Assembly: GCA_021401465.1 (NCBI GenBank)
Contig: JADDMT010000288.1
Span: 1-16,711, forward strand
Reading direction: 5' to 3'
DNA from: Teratosphaeria epicoccoides
Taxonomy: Eukaryota; Ascomycota; Dothideomycetes; Mycosphaerellales; Teratosphaeriaceae
DNA: 16,711 nucleotides
The notes under the pieces were generated by a model, which saw only the letters and a list, made by a program, of their open reading frames with translations, had not been told where the DNA came from and made no database searches. Position numbers and translations under genes: made by a program. This document shows positions 9,172 through 16,711 of the stretch, one piece after another (within the stretch, counting starts at the first letter, position 1; every line of letters starts with the position of its first letter).

Positions 9172-9180
9172 CTGCTTTCT
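9172..9180 (+). promoter_or_regulatory. Self-complementary primer-binding site
   Basis: CTGCTTTCT lies 3 nt after the LTR end and is the exact complement of AGAAAGCAG (9075-9083), which sits where the LTR transcript should begin. Tf1-like fungal chromoviruses prime minus-strand DNA with the 5' end of their own mRNA. The usual tRNA-type site beginning TGG is not seen here. The pairing is 9 nt long. Confidence 0.55.
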
Positions 9181-10381
9181 CCCCCCTGCTTTGCAGTCTA
9201 GCAGAGAATACTACGATATGTCTAGAGCACTACGAACTCGCAACTAACGCGCAGCGAGCGCCATCCCAAGCGCCCGCGATGGCGAAGCTGGCCCGAGTAA
9301 CTAGCCCGCAGAAGTAACCGCTGCGAGCGACACTGCATCGAGCGACGGTTCCGCTAGAGGACAATTACGCGGCGGACTAGGCGATAGACCCCCCGCACAG
9401 GGACTGCAGCTAACCCTGACTATCGACCTGGCCCTCGTAGCCATGATTGTCGATTAGGTCGCGAACCGCCTTGCGAACCAGAGCCGGAGCCGCACCGCTC
9501 CCGGCAGCGACAACGGCGAGGACGACGAAGACGTCGCCATGAGCGGTACTAACGAACTAGCAGACGAAGAAATCCAGCGAGATTTCACGCTAGGGACCCG
9601 CGAAGACAACTTACTAGGAGGCGCAGACCCTCCGCGTGTGCCCGCGAACTTAGTGCCTGAATTCGGGGCCATAGTAGGCTAACTAGGAGGTAGTCGTAAC
9701 GCACGTAACCTGAAGCCGTTCAAGGGAGACACCTTGAAGGAGGCTCGAACTTTCTTGCAGGCGTGTGAGGCAGTTTTCATGCTTAACCTACGCGGATATT
9801 CCACAGAGGGCGAACGAGTCGCCTTTAGTGTGATGTAGCTCGAAGAGGATAAGGAACCTCGCAACAATTGGCATGAGCGGTATGACCTTATGCGGGTCTA
9901 TGACAGAACGTATACGTGGGCGGACTTTCGCTAGTTCTGTGTCGACTAGGTCGAGGATCCGGGGAATCGCGCCCTTACTATGTCTGTCGAGTACGAGAAG
10001 GCTAAGCAGGGGAAGGGACAAACAACCTCTAGCTTCGCAACCTATCTCGCCACGCTCGAGGGACAGATGCTACCCTATACCGAGACGCAACGCGTGCGGC
10101 ACTTGCTCGTCAAACTCGATGACGATCTTCAGAACACGATCATGACTTTTCATGAACTTCCGACAACTCGGCAAGACCTCGTGTCCCTTGCGACACGTAT
10201 GGAAATCACCTTGAAGCGAAATGGAAAATCGGGCGGTAAGGACAATAAGCGTCTAAGCCCCGAGGACCCCCCGAAGGGCCGCTATTACAAGCGCCCTAGG
10301 GGCCACGTCTAACGCGGTAGTTCATTCCGGAGGAGCAAGCCCTCCGAGCCAAAAGACGGTGGCGAGAAGCCTCCGAGTAGC

Positions 10382-10423
10382 TGCCACATCTGTGGAGCGA
10401 GGGACTACTAGGCGGCTCGCTGT
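10382..10423 (+). other. Gag nucleocapsid zinc knuckle (degenerate)
   Basis: The residues read C-H-I-C-x4-Y-x4-C in the gag-pol frame, with one TAG inside. The fold normally needs C-x2-C-x4-H-x4-C. The Tyr codon TAC sits where CAC (His) is expected, a single C-to-T change of RIP type, and copy A carries the same TAC. Confidence 0.75.
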
Positions 10424-10594
10424 CCTAAACGAAGTGATAGGAAGAAGGTAAGCAAGGTGTCCGAAACCTCCCTAGAGGGGAGGCGAAAGAAGGACAAGCC
10501 CGAGACAACCGAATGGCTACCGCGGGTATCTAAGCTGTCTGTTACTGATAGTGTAGACTCGTGGCCTGCGCGGCGCCTATCCGGCGCGGTCCGA

Positions 10595-10900
10595 GTTAAT
10601 GGCTCGCTCGAGCTAGTAGACTGTATGTTAGATGACCTTGCGGAGGTTAACGTGATACCCTAGAGGGTAATCGTACGGCTCGGTTTGAAGCCGATCCTAG
10701 GAGCCCTGCTGCCTACCATGAAGTCTTTTCGGGGCGAAGGCGCAGCGGCTCGAGGCGCGTACAACGTGCGCCTCCAACTCACGGACTCCTCAGGAGAAGT
10801 ACGCGAGACTAACGAAGTCTTCTACGCCGAAGACGTTCCTGATAAGGAGCTCCTACTCGGCCGCCCTTGGCGCTACAAGCAGGGAGTCGTTGTTAATAGA
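10595..10900 (+). other. Retropepsin-like protease domain
   Basis: The stretch after the knuckle reads as a retroviral-type aspartic protease: a beta-strand-like lead, then L-D-D-L-A-E-V-N-V-I (10628-10657), and the conserved L-L-L-G-R-P-W (about 10852-10872), the analogue of the flap/C-terminal motif (I/L)LG. The active-site triad, normally D-[ST]-G, reads D-D-L here (10631-10639) and identically in copy A. Confidence 0.65.
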
Positions 10901-13900
10901 GCTACTGACAACTAGTTCTACGGCTCTATAGGCGAAGTTCCTGCGGTGCAGATGCGTGACGCACACAGCTTCTATAGGGACATGAAGAAGGTCTAATGCG
11001 TGTATGCGGTCCGTATACGGAACGTCAAGGAAAACGTTACCCTTCCGCCTGAGTTAGAGGAATACGCCGACATTTTCGACGCAGAGGCTGCGGCCTATGC
11101 CCGGGCCCTAGACGCGGAACATGCGATTAACCTTAAGGAGGGTTACAATCCTCCGCATCGACCTCTGTACCCCATGTCGGAATCGCAGCTCGAAACACTT
11201 CGAGACTACCTCTACAAGGCGCAAAGGAACGCGTGGATCCGACGAAGCGACAGCGAGGCTAGAGCGTTAGTTATGTTCGTCCCGAAGAAGGACAACACGC
11301 TCCGCCTATGCGTTAACTATAGGGGCCTTAACGCGGTAACCTAGAAGAACCGCTGCCCCCTACCACTTATTAGCGAGACGCTTGACCGCCTTGGTCGCGC
11401 CGCCATCTTCTCGTCTATCGACTTGAAGGACGCCTACTACTAGATACCGATCCGAAAGGGCGACAAGTAGAAGACCGCATTCCGAACGCAGTACAGACAC
11501 TTCGAGTATACAGTAATGCCGTTCGGCTTGACTAACGCACTAGCGACGTTCTAAGCGTATATTAACCGGGCCCTAGCCGGCCTCGTTGACACCTGCTACG
11601 TAGTGTATTTAGACGATATACTAGTCTATTCTGACTCGAAGGAGGAGCATATACGGCATCTAAGTATAGTGCTCGAACGGCTCCGCAAGTTCGCCCTCTA
11701 CGCGAACCTAAAGAAGTGCTCATTCCTGACGGATAGGATTGAGTTTCTCAGATACATCGTCTCTACGGAAGGAGTCATCATGGATGACCGAAGGGTGTCC
11801 GCAATCGCGGAGTAGCTGCGGCCGACTACCCTCCGAGAAGTGCAGGTGTTCCTAGGATTCACTAACTTCTACTGCAGATTCATACGATCTTACTCGAAGA
11901 TCGTGGCTCCCCTCACGGCCCTCGCAAAGGGCGCGGTTCGAGGAAAAAAGCTAGGGAAAGTGCCTTAGGAGGAGGCTTAGAGTAAGGCCTTCTCTGAACT
12001 CAAAGCAGCTTTTCAAACTACGCCTATACTTCGGCACTTTGACCCCGCTACGAAGATCTAGATGGAGACCGATGCTTCAAAATTCGCAATAGCCGCAATT
12101 ATATCGCAGCTCTAGTCGCACGAAGGCAGTGCGCGATAGTACCCGATTGCCTTCTAGTCGCGGAAGATGCAGGGCGCTAAGCTTAACTACAAGACTTACG
12201 ACCAAGAGCTTTTGGCTATTGTTGACGGCTTTAAGGAGTACCGACACTACCTCAAAGGCGCAGCGCACCCTATTAAGGTGCTTACCGACTATAACAACCT
12301 TCGCGGCTTCATGGGCGTGAAGCAGCTAAGTAGTCGGCAAGCAAGGTAGGCGACTTTCCTCGCTAGCTTTGACTTCGTTATCTAGCATCGTTCCAGAAAG
12401 ACGAATCCGGCCGACAGTCCTTCGCGACGACCGGACTACGACACTAGGGAAGAGGGTAACTGACAGCTTCTCCCTACGCTGCAAACGAAGCTTGCAGTTT
12501 AGGGCGGCGATCCGTCGTTAGCTCCTCTTATAGGTCGACTGCGGGTCTAATAGGGCCTCATGGCCTCCGCTAGTGACGAACCCTCCTATCCGGCAGTTGT
12601 GGCGACTATGTCTAGCTCGATCCGTGCGGTAGTCAACTAGCTTACATGCGGTAAGCATGCGATGTCTGAAGAACCCTTTAAAGAAGTCTCGAGACTTATT
12701 CAGCAGTTGCAAGAGCGAGAACCGGAGTTGATTAATAAAGGTGTAGCCCTCTAGGGCACTACAGGCGGTCCGAAGTACTAGACCAAGTTAGGCGACTTGT
12801 AGTACTTTGACAATAGGCTCTACGTACCTGCTAACCGCGCACTCTATTCGCAGCTCCTCCGTATTCATCATGACGATAAACTCGCGGGCCATTTTGGCGT
12901 AGAGAAGACGAACGCACTTCTCGGACGCAAATACTAGTAGCCTACGCTAGAACAGGATGTCTCTGACTATGTCAAATCCTGCTAGACGTGCCAGATTAGC
13001 AAATCTCGGCGCCATCGCCCCTACGGCGATGCTTAGGCGCTCCTACTACTAGAGAGACCATAGCAAGACTTGACCATGGATTTCATTACTAATTTGCCGC
13101 TAGCAAAGTAGAAAGGCGATGTAGTTAATGCTGTCCTTGTAGTAGTCGACCGATACTCGAAGATGAATATCTTCATCCTATGTACGAAAAAGTGCACAAG
13201 TGGCGAGCTTGCGCGGCTACTTCGCGACGAAGTTATACGGCGCTTTAGTGTCCCCCGAAGTATCCTATCGGATCGAGGTTCTGTCTTTACTAGTAAATAC
13301 TAGCAAGAATTTGTGTTTGAGGCGCGTGTTAAGCACCGCCTAAGTACAGCATTCTATCTACAGACTAATGGTCAGACTAAATGTATGAACTAGACTCTTG
13401 AGTAGTACCTTCGGTGCTACTACGCTAAGAACCAGGATGCCTAGGCCGACGCAATTCCTATGGCGGAATTTGCAGTCAATAACAGCGTGCATGCTACTAT
13501 GCGCATGTCGCCATTTCAGATTCTCTATGGCTTTGATCCGGAAATACACCTAGAACCGCCTCGGGACGAGTCTTCTAAGGAGAGGGTGCCGGCCGCCGCG
13601 GAATCAGCGCGGCGTATGCGCGAGGTACATTCGGTGCTAATAGAACACTAGAAAAAGGCCTCAGAATCCTAGATTAAACATAATAACACCCGTGCTAAAC
13701 CGATGTAGTACGCAGTTAGTACGAAGGTGTTACTGTCGACGAAGAATCTCAAGCTGAAACTTCCGAGCAAGAAGATGACGCCAAGGTTCGTCGGACCCTT
13801 CCGGATACGCGACGCGATAGGCTCGCAGGCGTACCGGCTATCGTTGCTATCGTCGTATCGTGTGCACGACGTCTTCTACGTATCTCTACTCGAACCATAG

Positions 13901-13957
13901 GTATAGCGCGAGGGCGAAGAGCCCGCGGACCCGATGCTAGTAGCAGAAGAGAACGAA

Positions 13958-14105
13958 GAGTAGGAAGTCGAGGGTATTAAGGACAGTATGCGGCGTAAGG
14001 GCGCAACGCACTATCTAGTAAAGTAGAAAGGATACCTACCTAAGTACACACAATAGGTTCCGGCCGAAGACTACAAGAACGCTCTAGAAGCTATTCGTGA
14101 ATTCA
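13958..14105 (+). other. C-terminal chromodomain of integrase
   Basis: After the integrase core the frame reads E-V-E-x-I, then Y-L-V-K-[TAG]-K-G-Y, then T-Q-[TAG]-V-P-A-E-D. This is the chromodomain pattern with both structural Trp codons turned into TAG. In chromoviruses this domain binds methylated histone H3 and directs integration to heterochromatin. Strongly basic residues follow to the end of the protein. Confidence 0.85.
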
Positions 14106-14182
14106 AAGAGCGGAGGAGGCGTAAGCAGGGCTTAAGAAGGTCGATTCGTAGGAAGATAAGGGTTCTAGAGCAGAATTCTTGA

Positions 14183-14322
14183 CACGTGTATGTAGCGCAT
14201 GACGCGCGAAGCGACAACGAGAAGCAAACGCCCTACTCATACATCATTAATGCCTAAAGGCACACCTAGAATAAACCCAAGAAGAACAAGAGACATGCTC
14301 GGATTAGCTTCGTAGCTAATGC
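14183..14322. other. Intergenic stretch between convergent genes, copy B
   Basis: This 140-bp gap separates the stop of gag-pol from the stop of the antisense gene. The two frames converge on it, so it should contain both 3' ends. AATAAA is present on the plus strand at 14270-14275 and may serve as a polyadenylation signal. Confidence 0.5.
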
Positions 14323-15819
14323 TTAGCGACTACTAGTCGGGGGCTTCCTGACCGAACCCGAAGCAGGAGAGTCTTTCTTGTTGCGGTCCGCTAGGGACTG
14401 CCTACCCGCACGGGGTCTACCAAACACCCTGAAGCGACCATGAGTAACGGGGGTAGTAACGCCACGAAGAGAGGCCGGCATCTTCTTCTTTAGTAGGTTG
14501 CGAGGGAGCTCGTCTTCAGAGCCTATAGTAGCCAGAGAACTAGCGACACCCTTACCGCGCCTAGTCGCGACGACTACCTCATCCTTAGCATCAGAAGGCG
14601 AAGAGACTCGAGCGCGCTTGCGGCTGTCGCGCTCGGCCCTCGAGATCATCTTGCGCTTCTTGACACGAGTGTCGACCATATCATCGGACTCGGTGTCTCC
14701 CTTAGGCGCAACCGGTACGGTGACACTACGGCGCGAAGGGATCACGTTAGGACCGAAGGTATCCTGAACGTCGTCATCCTCCTCATCCTCAAAGATCTGG
14801 CCTAGAGGCTTGTGCCTTGGCGTCTTGACAGACGTAGTGCGGGTCGCAAGCAGGGAAGGCTCGGCTTCCTCGTCGCTGACCTCAATTTCGGCCCTGGCCC
14901 TCTTCTTCTTCTTAGACAGTAGCGTCGAGGCGGCGTAGGCGGCGGCGCTACAATGTGTTAGCTGTACGCACGCGACAGGATTCGAGTAAGTAACTTACGG
15001 CTTAGTCCTCAGGACCGGCTTAGAGGCAGGCTGCCTCTCGGTATGGCGCTAGGGCGTGGCCTTAGCGGCGGGAGCGGCGAATTGCTTGATGACCTTCTTG
15101 CAGATCATCCGCGTTTCGAAGTCATCGTCAATAGAGGCAAGGGCCCCGAGTTGCTAACGCTAACAGCTAGTCGGATACTTCTCGACGCTAACGTTGGCCT
15201 AGCGGAAAAGTCAGCATTTCATACTTAGAGGGTACCCGCACCGTATGCGTACTATGGCGAAGGTCTCGACCCTAACGGTTAGCACCTTCAAGATCTTCTG
15301 GACTAAGTCTACGATTAGACCTAGACAAACGTTTTCGCCTGTTAGCAGAGAGTCGAAGTGAACGCCGCCATGAGAACGGTTAGCAGTCGCGGTGAAGCAC
15401 AAGAGGGCGCTAAGCAGGTAGGCGAGTGCCTCGCGGTACTTGGCCTGTAGCCTGTTCATGGTCAGGGTGCCTTCGGCAATCCCCTCGTCGCGCGCACTCT
15501 AGAAGTCATCGATGTTACGGCAGAGCTGGTTATACTCGCCGTACACCTCTTCAGGGAGGTCTTAGCATTTTTGATGCTTGCTATTACAGTTGACACAATT
15601 ACGGTAGACACTGCCCTCATCAAACCCGCTAACATAGATCTCGGCTACGCTTCGGTCAGTACAAGTCACGCATACCTCGCGGGTAGGGGACGCCTTACTA
15701 ACACGCGGAGGGGAGATGTATGCAGCTTAGCTACTAAGGTTGTCAAGGCATCGTCGACACGAGTGACAATCGCGGGCAGAGCGAGTAGCGTCGAACTTAG
15801 TCTGCAGCACATAAGCCAT
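14323..15819 (-). pseudogene. Antisense spliced accessory gene: Cys-cluster protein with charged nuclear-type C-terminus
   Basis: ATG at 15817-15819 begins exon 1 (15819-14999, 821 nt). A 51-nt intron (14998-14948) follows, then exon 2 (14947-14323, 625 nt) ending in TAA. The joined frame is exactly 482 codons and the phase-2 junction keeps register. Residues 18-24, 50-53 and 75-85 form three Cys clusters (CxxCxxC, CxxC, CxxCxxxHxxC), probably zinc-binding. Residues about 120-200 are helical and hydrophobic. The C-terminal half is low-complexity and charged: a Lys/Arg run at 286-292, an acidic run near 327-334 and bipartite basic clusters at 369-388 resembling a nuclear localisation signal. 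Eight in-frame stops lie in exon 1 (15727, 15562, 15499, 15211, 15199, 15160, 15154, 15049) and none in exon 2; all fit RIP of Gln, Trp or Arg codons. It has its own TATA box. No family is recognised; a role in nuclear import, RNA/DNA binding or counter-defence is only conjecture. Confidence 0.7.
14948..14998 (-). other. Intron of the antisense accessory gene, copy B
   Basis: On the minus strand it reads GTAAGT at the 5' site, CTAAC about 12 nt before the 3' end, and TAG at the 3' site. Length 51 nt is typical for filamentous fungi. Unspliced, GTAAGT brings a TAA into frame at once; spliced, the downstream frame is open to the terminal stop. It is antisense to the element's genomic RNA, so it is not removed during retrotransposition. 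Confidence 0.75.
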
Positions 15820-15974
15820 TGTAGCTAAGACAGGTTAATTAATCTTGATTGATTGATTGAAGAAAAAGGAGCTCTAGTATAGACCCGCAGACACGGCGAG
15901 GCGCAAGCTAAGCGAAGTAGGAGCGGAGGTCGATGTTAGTGTCTTAGAACAGGAAAGTTTAGGAAGCGACGAGG

Positions 15975-15982
15975 TTTTTATA
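15975..15982 (-). promoter_or_regulatory. TATA box of the antisense accessory gene, copy B
   Basis: TATAAAAA on the minus strand lies about 160 nt upstream of ATG 15819, leaving room for a leader of roughly 125 nt. A pyrimidine-rich tract (CTCCTTTTTCTTC on minus, about 15858-15871) lies between it and the ATG. The box is unchanged in copy A. Confidence 0.5.
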
Positions 15983-16175
15983 CCCTCTGACAGCCCCCCT
16001 GTTGCCTACCGCAACCGTTAAGCTAGTGACTCGAACCACATGCGCAGAGTACCTGCCTCTAGTTAACTTACAAGGGGACTAAATGATGCAATAACGGATA
16101 ACGCGGCCGTCACGCATGTGCGCTAACCGCACTCGTACTAGCCTACTAGCATGGAAATGTGACGAGGCCCGCGCT

Positions 16176-16189
16176 AGGAGCGCGCTCCT
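16176..16189. repeat. Perfect 14-bp GC-rich palindrome
   Basis: AGGAGCGCGCTCCT is self-complementary over its full length and is identical at 7857-7870 in copy A. It could be a binding site for a dimeric factor or a hairpin in the 3' untranslated RNA. Confidence 0.5.
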
Positions 16190-16603
16190 GCCGTTTCGAG
16201 CGGCGCGCGTAGAGCGTCCGCGTACTTTCCTACTACCCCGAGGTTCTGCGACACGTTCTTCACAGTCACGACTAAATAGGGACGGCCAAGCTACTTGGCG
16301 AGGCTGGCGCGCATGCTCGCCCTATAATTTCAAGGATTGACCGAAGTACGTACTCGTAGTTTCCTGATATCTCGATCCGCATGTGAAGCGAAGGTGTTAC
16401 GAAGCCGCCTAACATGTGACGGATTAAAACCCGCCCGAGTTAGCAGCCTCCGCCCCGCACTCGCTACGAAGGTGTTAAGGTGTGCGCATGACACATGTTA
16501 CGCAGGCTATCTACCTATTTACCCTTGCATAGTATGAGCGTGCTATATCCCGTACCCTATATGTTCTGCGTGCGTCACTTAGTAAGGCTAGGGACATCCT
16601 CAT

Positions 16604-16617
16604 AGGAGGAGGGGCAG
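16604..16617 (+). promoter_or_regulatory. Polypurine tract of copy B
   Basis: AGGAGGAGGGGCAG abuts the TGATA of LTR4. Identical tracts precede LTR1 and LTR2. It is the expected plus-strand primer. Confidence 0.75.
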
Positions 16618-16711
16618 TGATACGGTTAATACTAGGGGACCATTTGAACCGCATGGGTTCTAATGGCCGCCCTTAGCATGCAGTGACCCTGCCACATATG
16701 GCAAGGGGGTC
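16618..16711 (+). repeat. LTR4, 3' LTR of copy B (first 94 bp, cut by window end)
   Basis: It starts with TGATACGG and matches the first 94 bases of LTR3 with a single G/A difference. The remaining about 266 bp and the right target-site duplicate (expected CAGAA if the site is 5 bp) lie beyond the window. Confidence 0.9.

Larger units (their letters stand above)
9218..14182 (+). pseudogene. gag-pol polyprotein of copy B (single frame, RIP-broken)
   Basis: One uninterrupted register of 1655 codons can be followed from ATG 9218 (50 nt after the LTR) to TGA 14180-14182, so Gag and Pol form one polyprotein without a frameshift. In order: Gag with the capsid region about 9690-10220 and zinc knuckle 10382-10423; protease about 10595-10900; RT about 11150-11750 (VPKKD near 11280, catalytic Asp 11420-11422, YLDD 11606-11617); RNase H with Asp 12071, Glu 12206 and Asp 12287; integrase with HHCC zinc site 12866-12991 and Asp 13079, Asp 13271; chromodomain about 13958-14105. 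Several dozen in-frame stops, nearly all TAG, replace Gln or Trp. A later start at ATG 9443 is possible, but the frame is readable upstream of it. Confidence 0.9.
15820..16603. other. Accessory-gene upstream region and 3' untranslated part of copy B
   Basis: About 780 bp without a supportable frame. On the minus strand it supplies the promoter and leader of the antisense gene; on the plus strand it is 3' untranslated element RNA. Features seen: a GATT microsatellite (about 15847-15859), TATAAAAA on minus at 15975-15982, and a perfect palindrome AGGAGCGCGCTCCT at 16176-16189. Short frames at 16116-16537 lack any family motif and are not aligned with open frames in copy A. Confidence 0.55.
8809..16711 (+). 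mobile_element. Copy B: Ty3/gypsy chromovirus in normal order (right LTR cut by window end)
   Basis: The order is LTR3, leader with primer-binding site, one-frame gag-pol with a C-terminal chromodomain, an antisense accessory gene, polypurine tract, and LTR4. The full element would be about 8.17 kb if LTR4 is 360 bp. LTR3 and the visible 94 bp of LTR4 differ at one base (G/A), so they belong to one insertion. Pol domain order (protease, RT, RNase H, integrase) is diagnostic of Ty3/gypsy. Many stops make it inactive. Confidence 0.9.

Noticed and set aside
9169..9190. tRNA-type primer-binding site after LTR3
   Set aside because: No TGG-beginning sequence follows the LTR. The self-complementary match to the transcript start fits better.
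9454..10021. Minus-strand frames of 62-77 codons opposite gag in copy B, and the matching plus-strand frames at 6441-6783 in copy A
   Set aside because: They lie antisense to gag, have no motif, and exist because RIP stops fall in the other frames. They are shadows.
9873..10145. 90-codon plus-strand frame overlapping gag in another register
   Set aside because: Overlaps the gag register that continues into the zinc knuckle; Arg/Ser-rich shadow translation.
12129..12320. Overlapping plus-strand frame in the RNase H region
   Set aside because: The real register is that of the RNase H catalytic residues; this frame has no motif.
9218..14182. TAG as a sense codon (alternative genetic code), since nearly all in-frame stops are TAG
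   Set aside because: TAG stands for both Gln (CAG) and Trp (TGG, for example both chromodomain Trp positions), and matching transitions also occur in the non-coding LTRs (TATCA to TATTA). RIP explains all of this without recoding.
16116..16537. Two short plus-strand frames near the 3' end of copy B as possible small genes
   Set aside because: They have no motif, biased Arg/Ser composition typical of GC-rich non-coding DNA, and the corresponding frames in copy A are not open.
1..16711. CRISPR array, bacterial operon or prophage
   Set aside because: No short spaced repeats, no ribosome-binding sites or tight operons; all recognisable genes are LTR-retrotransposon genes with fungal-type mutation and intron signals.

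Overview
The window looks like repeat-packed, gene-poor DNA from a filamentous ascomycete (Pezizomycotina). It contains LTR retrotransposons of the Ty3/gypsy chromovirus type. Reading frames are broken almost only by TAG, at positions where CAG (Gln) or TGG (Trp) is expected, and copies differ mostly by C/T and G/A transitions. That is the pattern of repeat-induced point mutation (RIP) at CpA. A 51-nt intron with GTAAGT, CTAAC and TAG also fits a fungus. I see no intact host gene, tRNA or rRNA.

Layout. 1-1012 is the right end of an unrelated LTR element ('family 2'): an antisense cysteine-rich gene (1-332, minus, runs off the window), a polypurine tract and a 490-bp LTR (523-1012, TGTCAT...ATGACA). 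It is inserted 44 bp before a 'family 1' LTR. 1013-1056 is the 3' internal tail of a family-1 copy. LTR1 is 1057-1416. 1417-6963 is the gag-pol part of family 1 in inverted orientation. 6964-8298 is its 3' part in direct orientation, and LTR2 is 8299-8658. A 150-bp spacer follows. 8809-16711 is a nearly complete, normally ordered family-1 element, 'copy B': LTR3 8809-9168, a primer-binding site that fits self-priming, one gag-pol frame 9218-14182 (Gag zinc knuckle, protease, RT, RNase H, integrase, chromodomain), an antisense spliced accessory gene 14323-15819 with its own TATA box, a polypurine tract, and LTR4 (16618 onward, cut by the window end).

The most interesting content is the accessory gene. 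On the minus strand, between pol and the 3' LTR of copy B, a 482-codon frame is made of two exons joined by a 51-nt phase-2 intron. It carries three N-terminal Cys clusters and a charged, nuclear-type C-terminus. It was clearly coding before RIP put eight stops into it. The unrelated family-2 element has a different antisense Cys-rich gene in the same place, which suggests a recurrent architecture. The second highlight is copy A (1057-8658). Its gag-pol block (5547 bp) is inverted relative to its LTRs, and one inversion junction falls exactly at the terminal CA of the LTR, as expected of integrase-mediated autointegration followed by recombination into a resident copy.

All coordinates and codon readings come from the window by eye. 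Functions are family-level inferences, and no homology search was run.
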